Source: Spirochaetota bacterium (GTDB taxonomy: Bacteria > Spirochaetota > UBA4802 > JAFGJZ01). From it: 32,971 nucleotides of DNA. The translations under genes were made by a program, and so were the position numbers. Positions within the stretch are counted from its first letter, which is position 1, and each line of letters opens with the position of its first letter. Below the pieces are notes generated by a model. The model saw nothing but the letters and a program-made list of their open reading frames with translations. It was not told where the DNA came from and searched no databases. Shown in pieces: positions 8,846 to 17,014 of this stretch. The stretch spans positions 1 through 32,971 of the forward strand of contig JAFGRW010000091.1 in assembly GCA_016934935.1 (NCBI GenBank). The letters are read 5' to 3'.

Positions 8846-9328
8846 ATGGAAAACAGTGATTTTAGGACATCTATTGATGTAGAGTTGGTCAGCCTGGAAA
8901 GAATTGAAAAATACGCAAAAGAGCATAACATGGGAATATCGGATGTTCTCAATGCAGTTTTAGACAGATATGCAAAGAAATTGGCTGATAAGCCAAAATA
9001 CAATAGTCGTCTTCTTAAGTATTTGGAACGGGGTACAGAATATAGATCTGTTCATATCAGATTATCCAGTATTTCATGTAAACGATTAAGAGATGTGTGT
9101 TCTCAATATTGTTATAGTCTTTCGTACATGCTGTCTCTTGCAATGCGACAATTTGATGAGTTTATGAATGGGGTATTTGAGTTTGTACGTCCGTCTTTTC
9201 ACGCTTCTTTTTCTACCAGCTTCTTCGGGTTCCCTTATTTTATCAACTATTGGGGACTACCACTATTTGAAGATCAATTTCAGCATACTGGACAAGAAAC
9301 CGGAAGACAGCTTGTTTTATTGGAATAA
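8846..9328 (+). CDS. Putative tandem ribbon-helix-helix DNA-binding protein
   Basis: This is a 160-aa protein with a strong start (AAGGAGG, 7 bases before ATG). I do not recognise a named family. Residues about 6-44 (FRTSIDVELVSLERIEKYAK onward) fit a beta-strand plus two helices of the RHH/CopG-MetJ-Arc fold. Residues about 66-105 (YRSVHIRLSSISCKRLRDVC onward) show the same pattern: strand, helix, turn, helix, with matching lengths. One chain may thus be a pseudo-dimer. The last 50 residues are rich in Phe, Tyr, Trp and Ser (SFHASFSTSFFGFPYFINYW) with no motif I recognise. No toxin-like gene is adjacent. The palindrome upstream suggests a self-regulating repressor; other targets are unknown. 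The RHH call rests on pattern, not a profile search. Confidence 0.6.
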   Translation: MENSDFRTSIDVELVSLERIEKYAKEHNMGISDVLNAVLDRYAKKLADKPKYNSRLLKYLERGTEYRSVHIRLSSISCKRLRDVCSQYCYSLSYMLSLAMRQFDEFMNGVFEFVRPSFHASFSTSFFGFPYFINYWGLPLFEDQFQHTGQETGRQLVLLE

Positions 9329-9475
9329 TGGACTTTTTTACTGATTAATCATAGCATCTAGATCGTAAAGAAGTAAAATAACAGTTATAACTAACTTAAT
9401 CAAGAAAGAAAAATCTGCTCATAAAGTGGAGTGGGGTACTTGTGTCAATTTTTTCCAGATTATGCATAATTTTAT

Positions 9476-9500
9476 AGCAAGTGTTCTAAAACTTGCTTTT
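9476..9500 (+). terminator. Candidate terminator downstream of the RHH gene
   Basis: AGCAAGT and ACTTGCT form a 7-bp stem with an 8-nt loop, followed by TTTTGTATT. It lies 147 bases after the RHH stop, in the convergent gap with the ROK gene. The rest of 9329-9615 is AT-rich and shows no gene. Confidence 0.45.
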
Positions 9501-9615
9501 GTATTGAAGAAATAACGAAGATTTTTGTCTTTTAGTCATTTTGTACTTTTTTTAAAGTTTTAATAATGTGGTATTTAGAGAAAAAAGTGATTTTTGCTGG
9601 ATAAGAAATATGAAA

Positions 9616-10779
9616 TTATCTATTTAATAGATTTTCCAAAAGAATCGTGCCGCGCATCAATTTTTCTTTACCAAGTTTGGGGATGGAAAAAATTCTGGAG
9701 AGAACATGGCAAGCTGCTCCAAAGGCAATCGCATTTTCACCAAAAGGCAAGAAGTCAATGGAGATCTTTTTTTCTTCGAGGTTACTGTACACCCAGTTTT
9801 CGGTAACAGCACTTTTCAGGGTTCTTAAAATTTCATCCTTATGCTTAACAAAATCGCCTGCTATCATTACATGGTTAAAGTTGCAAATATTAATAATAAG
9901 CGCAATGTTTCTTGCGAGTTCGCTAAACATGAGTGATAAATCTTTTGGTTTATTGCTGATCGAATTTGTCATAGAGTTGTCGAGCGAAAACTGCGTAATA
10001 AGCCCCGGTTTCCAGTCAACGCTGCGAAATTCACCGGCAGTAAAGTTTTCACCGTAATAGACCTCTCCGTTAATAACCATTCCGATACCAACAGCAACCC
10101 CCGGCTCACGTAAGCCATAAAGATCAGTGCTTCTGAATTCACCCATCAGTGATAAAAAATTTTTAAACGAGCTCTCTTTGCGGTAAACAATTTGAGCCCA
10201 GCAGCAGCAGTTGGCGTCGTTTTCAATTATAACCGGAATCTTTATTCTGTTTTCAATGGTTTCAGATAAATTGCGTGGCGATTCAATTTTCATGGGGTTA
10301 GACATTAGAACTGTTCCAGTGAAGGGGTCTACAATTCCGGAAATACCAATGCCGGTCATAAGGATTTTACGACCATTAATTGCGGCATTACTTTTTATGG
10401 AGTTATAAATATTTAAACTTATGTCTTCGATGGTCTCTTTGTCGGGCTCAAAACTGAATAATTCGGAATGGATAATTTCACCATTAAGATCGGTTACAAT
10501 AGCCGAGCAGTTTTCGGTTTTTATTTCTATACCCAATATCAGTCCAAGCTGAGTATTGAGTGTCAGCCCAACCGGTTTTCTACCTACATTTTCACGACTG
10601 TCTTTACTCTGTGACAGAATCCAACCCTTGTCCATAAGGTTTTTCATGATTTTTGTGATGGTTGAACGATCCAGTTTTAGCTGTTCGGCAATTTCGATAC
10701 GACTAATACCCGGATTTTGCCAAATTTGCCGGATAATTCGTGAAGAGTTTATAATATTCAGTTTTGCTATATCTGCCAT
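9616..10779 (-). CDS. ROK-family transcriptional regulator (NagC/XylR type)
   Basis: This 387-aa protein has an N-terminal winged helix (about residues 10-65: IWQNPGISRIEIAEQLKLDR then STITKIMKNL) and a C-terminal ROK sugar-kinase-like domain (about 85-380). The ENDANC motif keeps Asp188, equivalent to the kinase base. The usual N-terminal DxGGT phosphate loop is replaced by EIKTENCSA, and the zinc motif CxCGxxGCxE is absent. It is therefore probably a sugar-sensing repressor and not a kinase. It is divergent from the GH16 glucanase gene, the likely target, with a 187-base shared promoter region. No Shine-Dalgarno sequence precedes its ATG, and a candidate promoter ends so close that the mRNA may be leaderless. 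The ligand is unknown, perhaps glucose or a beta-glucan oligosaccharide. Confidence 0.88.
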   Translation of the reverse strand: MADIAKLNIINSSRIIRQIWQNPGISRIEIAEQLKLDRSTITKIMKNLMDKGWILSQSKDSRENVGRKPVGLTLNTQLGLILGIEIKTENCSAIVTDLNGEIIHSELFSFEPDKETIEDISLNIYNSIKSNAAINGRKILMTGIGISGIVDPFTGTVLMSNPMKIESPRNLSETIENRIKIPVIIENDANCCCWAQIVYRKESSFKNFLSLMGEFRSTDLYGLREPGVAVGIGMVINGEVYYGENFTAGEFRSVDWKPGLITQFSLDNSMTNSISNKPKDLSLMFSELARNIALIINICNFNHVMIAGDFVKHKDEILRTLKSAVTENWVYSNLEEKKISIDFLPFGENAIAFGAACHVLSRIFSIPKLGKEKLMRGTILLENLLNR

Positions 10780-10785
10780 GCGTCA

Positions 10786-10813
10786 ATTATTAATATCCAC
10801 AATAAAAAGTCAA
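10786..10813 (-). promoter_or_regulatory. Candidate promoter of the ROK gene
   Basis: On the minus strand TTGACT (10813-10808), a 16-base spacer and AATAAT (10791-10786) lead directly to the ATG at 10779. A start 7 bases past the -10 would fall on the A of that ATG. Confidence 0.45.
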
Positions 10814-10849
10814 TATTCATTAAGTTTTGGTGCAAAGCAAAATAAAATG

Positions 10850-10877
10850 TTGACAACAAAAACAAATTAAATATGTT
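10850..10877 (+). promoter_or_regulatory. Candidate promoter of the GH16 glucanase gene
   Basis: TTGACA (10850-10855) and TATGTT (10872-10877) are separated by 16 bases. The -10 overlaps the inverted repeat at 10875-10898, which would let a bound repressor block transcription. Confidence 0.5.
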
Positions 10878-10898
10878 GCAAATAGAAACAAATGCAAC
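10875..10898. promoter_or_regulatory. Inverted repeat GTTGCA-N12-TGCAAC, candidate ROK operator
   Basis: Two exact 6-bp arms enclose 12 A-rich bases. The site sits at the -10 and transcription start of the GH16 gene and between it and the ROK gene. The layout fits a ROK repressor acting on its divergent neighbour; the assignment is inference. Confidence 0.4.
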
Positions 10899-10966
10899 CG
10901 GGAGCATTGTTTCACATAATCATTATGATCTATTATTTAAAAAGAAAATTATATGAGGAAAAGAGT

Positions 10967-13453
10967 ATGAAAAATTATTTGATTATACCGTTTTTGACTT
11001 TTTTGCTCCTATTGGGGGCTTGTTCAAGTGACGGAGGGGGAAAAGATCCTTCTACGGCAGGAGAGGATAATAAAGATGAACCAGTTAATGATGAAAACAA
11101 AGATAATTATGGTATTATTTGGGATTTAATTTGGAGTGATGAATTTGAGTCAACCGTTATAGATAGCTCAAAATGGGCGTTGCAGACAGGAAATGGCTTC
11201 TATAATGATGGTGAGTGGGTTACCGGATGGGGAAACAATGAACTTCAGTATTATACTGACAGCAGCAGGAATGCTTTTATAAAGGATAACGCGCTTGTTA
11301 TCCGTGCGATTGAAGAAGATTTTGATGAAGAGGATCCCGATAATCCGCAAAAAACCTATAGCTATACCTCGGCAAAACTTCTGACAAAAGGGAAATTCAG
11401 TGCGACATACGGCAGGTTTGAAATAAGGGCTAAATTACCCGAAGGGCAGGGTTTGTGGCCGGCTATCTGGATGTTAAGTGAAAATGATGAATACGGACCG
11501 TGGGCTGGTAGCGGTGAAATAGATATAATGGAGAATAGAGGAAGCAACAGCTCGGAGGTTGAAGGAACGATACATTATGGTGCACCATGGCCCAATAACT
11601 CAAGCAGCGGTGGTAAATATAATTTTCCTGAAGGTGAGAGTTCAACCGGTTTTCATGAATATGCAATTGAATGGGTGCCTGGTGAGATACGATGGTATGT
11701 TGATGGAAATCTGTATCATACTGAAAATTTCTGGTACAGTGAAAGCGATACTGAAAATCATGATCTGCACGATTATCCGGCTCCGTTTAACAAGGATTTT
11801 TATTTGATACTCAATCTTGCGGTTGGTGGTAATTTCGGGGGGGATCCAGACGGCAGTTATGATTTCCCAAGAGATATGGTAATCGATTATGTTAAGGTCT
11901 ATCAGGCAAAAGACGGGTATGTCTCGGCAGGCAGCCGACCCGAGGGTGATTTCTGGTGGATACAACCATCTGCACGTACGGCCGTATCTGATGGTAATCT
12001 GGTTTATAATGGAACATTTGACTGGACAGAATCTGATACTCCGGATTCGGCGGAAAACACAGGCGCTCCGTCAATAGAAGGTGCTTCGAATACAATTTTC
12101 TGGGATTACAAGACAGCATCAGGTGGAGAGAGCAGTGTAAGCAATGATAACGGTTTTCTGAATATTAACATTACTGCTGCGGGATCTGTGTTTTACGCTA
12201 ACCAGCTTATTCAGCGTGGTATTAATCTGGAGAAAAACTGTATTTATAAGGTAGAGTTTCAAGGTTGGGCCGATAGCGACAAAAGTATAATGGTTCAACT
12301 CGCGGCAGGAGAAGAGCGTGGTTGGGCAAAATTCAGTCCTGAAAAAAACATAACTATGGGTACCTCTGCACAAACTCATTCGTTTGAGTTTACCATGACA
12401 CAGGCAACTCATACCCGGGCATTAATAGAGTTCAACATGGGGCAGATAGGAACCGGGAATATCTACATTGACAATGTTGTGGTTAAAAAAATTGGTGAAA
12501 TTGATCCAGATGGAAGAGCTCCTCTTGCAGACGGGAATTATGTTTATAACGGAACTTTTGATGTAGACGGAGAGTTTGCAGGTATTGAAGGCGTCTCAAA
12601 TAGCGATTATTGGGAGATATTCACTTCAACAAACGCGGTTCCGTCTGTTCAAAGCGGAGAGATGAAAATTTCCGTAACCGATGTAAACAGCTCAAATGAT
12701 TGGAACATACAGCTTGTTCAAAAAAACGTGCCGGTAGTTAAAGGTGAAAGCTACACTCTTTCATTCGATGCACGAACAACGGATTCGCGTGAGATAACCG
12801 CTCTTGTCGGTGAAGATGCCGGAAGTTACGCGAGATACGGACAGAATAAATTCGTGATTGATACAACCATGAAAACATATTCCTTTGATTTTATGATGAG
12901 CGCTGAAACGAATACTCTTTCAATTGTACAGTTCCTTCTGGCTAACGGCAGTGGCAGTTACGATATTTTTATAGACAACGTCGTTCTGAAAAAAGCTGAC
13001 ACACCGGTTGAACTTCCTACAGTTGACACTTTTGTTAACGGATCATTTGCTTCAGGTCTTGATGGATGGGATACTTATGTTCATTGGGATGCCTCTGCCA
13101 GTATCACTGTGCAATCAGAAGAGGCAAAGGTAGATATCACATCAGTTGGCAATGAAACCTGGGGTATAATTATGCATCAGGGTGAATATCTGTTTGAAGA
13201 GGGGAAGAGTTATCGTGCCTCATTTCGTGCAAGAAGCAGTGTTGATGTCGATATCGAGTTTATTGCCGAAGCTGCGGGCAATTCGCGTGTAATCGATAAC
13301 ACGGTATCATTAACTTCGACAATGCAGACCCATTCAATAGATGTTGATATTACAGCTGATGTTATGGTTACCTTCAAGTTCTTGATGGGCAATCACGGCT
13401 GCACCGATCCACATACAGTTTATATTGATGATGTGATTATTACAGAACTTTAG
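10967..13453 (+). CDS. GH16 endo-beta-1,3-glucanase (laminarinase-like) lipoprotein with three CBM-like modules
   Basis: This 828-aa enzyme should cleave beta-1,3 or mixed-linkage glucans outside the cytoplasm. The start at 10967 is chosen because GAGGAA lies 6 bases upstream and it gives a lipoprotein signal ending LLLLGAC (Cys19). A longer frame from 10892 would bury this signal. After an acidic linker, the GH16 domain spans about 48-315, with GEIDIMEN supplying nucleophile E184, D186 and acid/base E189; WNNELQYY-like and GLWPAIWML segments are typical. Three tandem jelly-roll modules of CBM4/9 type follow at about 343-510, 523-678 and 689-828, the first two opening with VYNGTFD and the third with FVNGSFA, and each ending near IDNVV or IDDVI. 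The gene is divergent from the ROK regulator and closed by a hairpin at 13461. Laminarin versus mixed-linkage preference cannot be settled by reading. Confidence 0.92.
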   Translation: MKNYLIIPFLTFLLLLGACSSDGGGKDPSTAGEDNKDEPVNDENKDNYGIIWDLIWSDEFESTVIDSSKWALQTGNGFYNDGEWVTGWGNNELQYYTDSSRNAFIKDNALVIRAIEEDFDEEDPDNPQKTYSYTSAKLLTKGKFSATYGRFEIRAKLPEGQGLWPAIWMLSENDEYGPWAGSGEIDIMENRGSNSSEVEGTIHYGAPWPNNSSSGGKYNFPEGESSTGFHEYAIEWVPGEIRWYVDGNLYHTENFWYSESDTENHDLHDYPAPFNKDFYLILNLAVGGNFGGDPDGSYDFPRDMVIDYVKVYQAKDGYVSAGSRPEGDFWWIQPSARTAVSDGNLVYNGTFDWTESDTPDSAENTGAPSIEGASNTIFWDYKTASGGESSVSNDNGFLNINITAAGSVFYANQLIQRGINLEKNCIYKVEFQGWADSDKSIMVQLAAGEERGWAKFSPEKNITMGTSAQTHSFEFTMTQATHTRALIEFNMGQIGTGNIYIDNVVVKKIGEIDPDGRAPLADGNYVYNGTFDVDGEFAGIEGVSNSDYWEIFTSTNAVPSVQSGEMKISVTDVNSSNDWNIQLVQKNVPVVKGESYTLSFDARTTDSREITALVGEDAGSYARYGQNKFVIDTTMKTYSFDFMMSAETNTLSIVQFLLANGSGSYDIFIDNVVLKKADTPVELPTVDTFVNGSFASGLDGWDTYVHWDASASITVQSEEAKVDITSVGNETWGIIMHQGEYLFEEGKSYRASFRARSSVDVDIEFIAEAAGNSRVIDNTVSLTSTMQTHSIDVDITADVMVTFKFLMGNHGCTDPHTVYIDDVIITEL

Positions 13454-13460
13454 AAAACGA

Positions 13461-13485
13461 AAGACCGGGTTAATAGCCCGGTCTT
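13461..13485. terminator. Hairpin between convergent GH16 and SNF2 genes
   Basis: AAGACCGGG and CCCGGTCTT pair over 9 bp with a 7-nt loop. It begins 8 bases after the GH16 stop and lies 28 bases past the SNF2 stop on the other strand, so it can serve both. U-tracts are short on both sides. Confidence 0.7.
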
Positions 13486-13512
13486 GATAAAGGCATATTG
13501 CATTATAATTTG

Positions 13513-16500
13513 TTAACTCAAAATATAATCTATATCATTTTTTGTTAGTGACTTAAAAAAAGATTTTTCTTCTGTAATAAGATTATTCACCAGATCTTTT
13601 TTTCGATTCTGAAGTTCCAGCATCTTCTCTTCAATTGTGTTTTTCACAATAAGCTTGTAGGCAATAACTTTATTAATTTGACCAATTCTGTGGCTGCGGT
13701 CAATTGCCTGGTTTTCAACAGCCGGGTTCCACCATGGATCAAAGATTATTACATAATCGGCTGCGGTCAGATTAATTCCTACGCCACCTGCCTTAATACT
13801 TAATAGAAAAATTTTGATCTTTTCGTTGGACTGAAAGTTATTTATCTGCGTTTCGCGTTTTTTTGTGGATCCGTCAATATATGAGTAGCCCCATTTCTTA
13901 GAGTCACAATATGACCTGATTATTTTTAGTGATTCTACAAATTGAGAAAAAACAAGAACTTTATGATTTTCTGATGTTATCTCTTCTAAAAGATCTTGTA
14001 ATACTTCAAATTTAGCAGATTCAACCGGATCAAAATATTGATTAACCAGCTGCGGGAATAGTGCCATCTGTCGCAGGCGCAGCATTGCTTCAAGAATTGC
14101 CATTGAGGCTCCGGGTAGACCTTTCTTTTCTATCTCTTTGTCAAGATCACCTTTGATTTTTTTACGGTATGTTTCATAAAGTTTATGCTGTTTTGGGTGC
14201 ATCTCCACATAATAGGTGATCTCCTCTTTGTCGGGCAGATCTGTGGCGACATCCTCTTTTTTGCGCCGCATAATAAAAGGAAAAACTGTTTTTCGCAGAT
14301 CTTCGGCAGCATCTTTATCGTTGTTTTTTTCTATTGGATAAAGGTAGTTTTTTCGAAAAGAGTGCTGGGTACCTAGAAGGCCGGGATGAAGAAACTCCAT
14401 CTGAGAATAGAGGTCAGAACATGAGTTTTCGACCGGTGTACCTGTGAGTGAAATACGATGTTTGGCGTTGACGGATGTAACTGTTTCAAATGATTGTGAT
14501 CTGGAATTCTTGATTGCCTGGGCTTCGTCAATCACTATATAATAAAAGTTGATATCCTTAAAAAATTTAATATCCCGGGCAAGCGTCTGGTAGCTTGTAA
14601 TAATCAGATCATGCGATAAAATATAACTGGCTTCCCGTATGCGGTTTTGACCCAGGTGTATAGCAACATTAAAATTATCGCAAAAACGCTCGATTTCCGA
14701 ACTCCAATTGGGTATTGTGCTTACCGGAACAACAAGCAGAGAAGTTTTAAAATTACCCTCCTCTTTAACTTTTTGAAAAAGTGCCAGTGTCTGAATAGTT
14801 TTGCCCAATCCCATATCGTCTGCGAGACAGCCGTTAACCTTGTATTCTTTTATAAACATCAACCAACGATAGCCCTCTTTCTGGTAGTCACGAAGCTTTG
14901 CCCTGAAATTTTCTGGTAAGGCATATTTTTTTATTGATTTGAAATTTTTAAGCCGCTCATAAAGAGCCATGGTCTCTTCAAATATCTTTTTTTCTGTGTC
15001 CGGTACAGTTTCTTTTAAATCTTCAACACTTGCAAAATTATATTTTGGCACCTTGTATTTTCCGTTTTTGCATGTTGTGTTTTTACTGATCGTCTTGAGT
15101 TGGTCTATATCCTCGGCACTTAACGGAATATATTCGTCTTTATGCCGGATAAGCCCTGAGTTTAAAAGATCTTCTTCAATTTTAAGAGAGTGTTCGTTTC
15201 CTTCGTAATCCCTGTAACTAAGACTGATCTCAAACCAGTCAATTCCGCTGGTAACTCTTTTTTGAACTTTTCCTCCGGCAGACATGGGGCGGATTTTTTT
15301 CTGTTTAAAACGTATTTCATAACCCTCTGCCGCAAGACGGGCACCGTATTTGATCAAAAAAGCATTGGCGTTCGTAAAATTTATAATAAATTTGTCCGGT
15401 TTTATGGTTCCCGCAAAAAAACGGTCCTGTTCAACATAACAGTCGGTGACAATTGCCATAAGAAGATTGATGTATGTCTCTTCGATATTGCTGTCACGTA
15501 CATAAAGAATAAAGCCTTTTGAATTGTCTTCGATGGCCTCGAGAAGAGATGAAGGATCGCCGGCATTGATTTCGCGTGTAGCGTATCTGAAATTTAAAGT
15601 AAAAGAGCAGTAAAGAGGATATCCTTCCATATATAAAACCGGATCAGGCACACAAAACCTGAAGTTGACCTTTTTGTGATCAAAAATAACTGCAGTATTT
15701 GCGGAAGGATTTTTTTTGACGTAGGCCTGCAGTTTATTTATGTCATTGATGTCCAGCTCTCTTTTCGCTTTGAGTACCTGAACTATATATGATGTCAAGG
15801 GAGCATCGGTTCCTATATGAAGTGTATTGTCATCCGAGACAGCACCGAAATTCCGGGTCGAAGAAAAAAAGCGTTCTATGGGAATTCCTTCGTCCGGCTT
15901 TATCTGTTTATTAATATAAAGATACGGCTTAAAAATAACGCACTCTTCTGCATCGATATTTGATGATCCCTTCTCGAATTCGACATAGCTGACTTTAAAT
16001 CTGATTGTTATTTTCGATATTTTATTTTTTACCAGCTGATAATAGCTTTTATTCTGGGTAAAAAACAGCGGCAGTCCTTCTGTATCAAAGATGTAATCCG
16101 CAGCATCGGAAAGGTTTATTTCATTTTTATGGAGCAGCATGGTGTTAAAAAGTGAGCACTCTTCGGGCATAGGCTCGATCTCTTTTCTGCTGTTATACTC
16201 TTCAATGCGTCCCGGGCTGCCGTCTTTTTTAATGTAACGAAGACCTCTGCGAAGATAGTAACAATCCGCATATTTGTCATATCGTACAAGCAAAACAAAT
16301 ATAAATTTTCCGGCTGGATTTTCGGCGTTTGCTGATTGCAGTGCCGCATCGGGTAAAAAATTGCCATCAGCGGCTGATTGGGATGGTTTTATACTGACAG
16401 TCTTTTCGCTTATCTCACTTAATGCTTTTTTACGTTCATTAATTATGTTTCTAAGAATAGCCGTTTCCTGTTTCTGATTGAGCATTGAAGGATTCCGGTC

Positions 16501-16761
16501 CTGTATATCAACGAGTTCAAGAAGCACAGCACCTATATGTTTGCAGATGCGCGGATAGGGGCAACTGCAGGCATACTTGTTTGATTCCAAATTCATGTTT
16601 ATACGATAAAGGGATCGGTTGCTTCCTTTAACCATCGCTGTTACAGCCGGATAATCATCTGTAACCAGAGATCTGACATGATCGTTGTAAAAGTAGTCAA
16701 GCGCACGCAGATAAACCTGGGGATCAAGCAGCTCTTTAATCATTTTAACTGATAAAGGCAT
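13513..16761 (-). CDS. SWIM zinc-finger SNF2/Rad54-type helicase
   Basis: This 1082-aa ATP-dependent DNA translocase has an N-terminal SWIM finger (C65, C67, C73, H75 in CSCPYPRICKH). A long bacterial SNF2-associated region spans about 90-620. A two-lobe SF2 motor follows: Walker A DDMGLGKTIQT (K654), Walker B DEAQ (745-748), motif III SLTGTPVEN, then the C-lobe with FSQF and DPWWNPAVENQAIDRSHRIG. Order and length match bacterial SWIM-SNF2 proteins, whose role is uncertain (chromatin-like remodelling, transcription or repair). An in-frame ATG at 16773 lacks a ribosome-binding site, while GGAG lies 6 bases before the ATG at 16761, so the shorter form is preferred. The gene stands alone between GH16 (convergent) and trpB (divergent). 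No restriction or defence partners are nearby. Confidence 0.9.
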   Translation of the reverse strand: MPLSVKMIKELLDPQVYLRALDYFYNDHVRSLVTDDYPAVTAMVKGSNRSLYRINMNLESNKYACSCPYPRICKHIGAVLLELVDIQDRNPSMLNQKQETAILRNIINERKKALSEISEKTVSIKPSQSAADGNFLPDAALQSANAENPAGKFIFVLLVRYDKYADCYYLRRGLRYIKKDGSPGRIEEYNSRKEIEPMPEECSLFNTMLLHKNEINLSDAADYIFDTEGLPLFFTQNKSYYQLVKNKISKITIRFKVSYVEFEKGSSNIDAEECVIFKPYLYINKQIKPDEGIPIERFFSSTRNFGAVSDDNTLHIGTDAPLTSYIVQVLKAKRELDINDINKLQAYVKKNPSANTAVIFDHKKVNFRFCVPDPVLYMEGYPLYCSFTLNFRYATREINAGDPSSLLEAIEDNSKGFILYVRDSNIEETYINLLMAIVTDCYVEQDRFFAGTIKPDKFIINFTNANAFLIKYGARLAAEGYEIRFKQKKIRPMSAGGKVQKRVTSGIDWFEISLSYRDYEGNEHSLKIEEDLLNSGLIRHKDEYIPLSAEDIDQLKTISKNTTCKNGKYKVPKYNFASVEDLKETVPDTEKKIFEETMALYERLKNFKSIKKYALPENFRAKLRDYQKEGYRWLMFIKEYKVNGCLADDMGLGKTIQTLALFQKVKEEGNFKTSLLVVPVSTIPNWSSEIERFCDNFNVAIHLGQNRIREASYILSHDLIITSYQTLARDIKFFKDINFYYIVIDEAQAIKNSRSQSFETVTSVNAKHRISLTGTPVENSCSDLYSQMEFLHPGLLGTQHSFRKNYLYPIEKNNDKDAAEDLRKTVFPFIMRRKKEDVATDLPDKEEITYYVEMHPKQHKLYETYRKKIKGDLDKEIEKKGLPGASMAILEAMLRLRQMALFPQLVNQYFDPVESAKFEVLQDLLEEITSENHKVLVFSQFVESLKIIRSYCDSKKWGYSYIDGSTKKRETQINNFQSNEKIKIFLLSIKAGGVGINLTAADYVIIFDPWWNPAVENQAIDRSHRIGQINKVIAYKLIVKNTIEEKMLELQNRKKDLVNNLITEEKSFFKSLTKNDIDYILS

Positions 16762-16767
16762 AATCGG

Positions 16768-16771
16768 CTCC
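16768..16771 (-). promoter_or_regulatory. Ribosome-binding site deciding the SNF2 start
   Basis: On the minus strand the sequence reads ATGGAGCCGATTATG. GGAG is 6 bases from the second ATG, while nothing resembling a Shine-Dalgarno sequence precedes the first. The carboxylase gene starts with the same arrangement. Confidence 0.6.
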
Positions 16772-16815
16772 ATTTAAAAAAGAGGATATGCTTGCTTGAT
16801 GTGAAAAAAATGGGG

Positions 16816-16842
16816 TTTCCGTTTTTTACGAGCAGACGGAAA
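16816..16842. promoter_or_regulatory. Inverted repeat TTTCCGT-N13-ACGGAAA upstream of the SNF2 gene
   Basis: Exact 7-bp arms lie 55 bases upstream of the SNF2 start in the divergent SNF2/trpB gap. It could be an operator or leader hairpin; nothing else supports a specific role. Confidence 0.3.
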
Positions 16843-16952
16843 TTGATAATAAAACAAAGGAGCAAGAAAAGCATAATATAAATACTTTTGGAAAATAGCA
16901 ACTATTTTTTATAAACATAACAAGTAGAAATAATCAATAGATGATGATTCTG

Positions 16953-16981
16953 TTGACAGAAACAATCATAAATGAAATAAT
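16953..16981 (+). promoter_or_regulatory. Promoter of trpB
   Basis: A perfect TTGACA (16953-16958), a 17-base spacer and AATAAT (16976-16981) make this the best sigma-70-type promoter in the window. It would give a leader of roughly 27 bases, too short for a peptide attenuator or T-box. Confidence 0.65.
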
Positions 16982-17014
16982 ATCCAGAATATTGAGAGCA
17001 CAAGGAGAACCGCT

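Noticed and set aside
8846..9328. Toxin-antitoxin module with an RHH antitoxin
   Set aside because: No small toxin-like reading frame lies on either side; the next gene is a convergent ROK regulator 287 bases away.
13513..16761. Helicase as part of a phage-defence island
   Set aside because: There are no methylase, nuclease, phospholipase or other defence genes nearby; SWIM-SNF2 proteins are common stand-alone genes.
16982..17014. Trp attenuator or T-box before trpB
   Set aside because: The predicted leader is only about 27 bases and contains no hairpin, Trp codons or T-box sequence.
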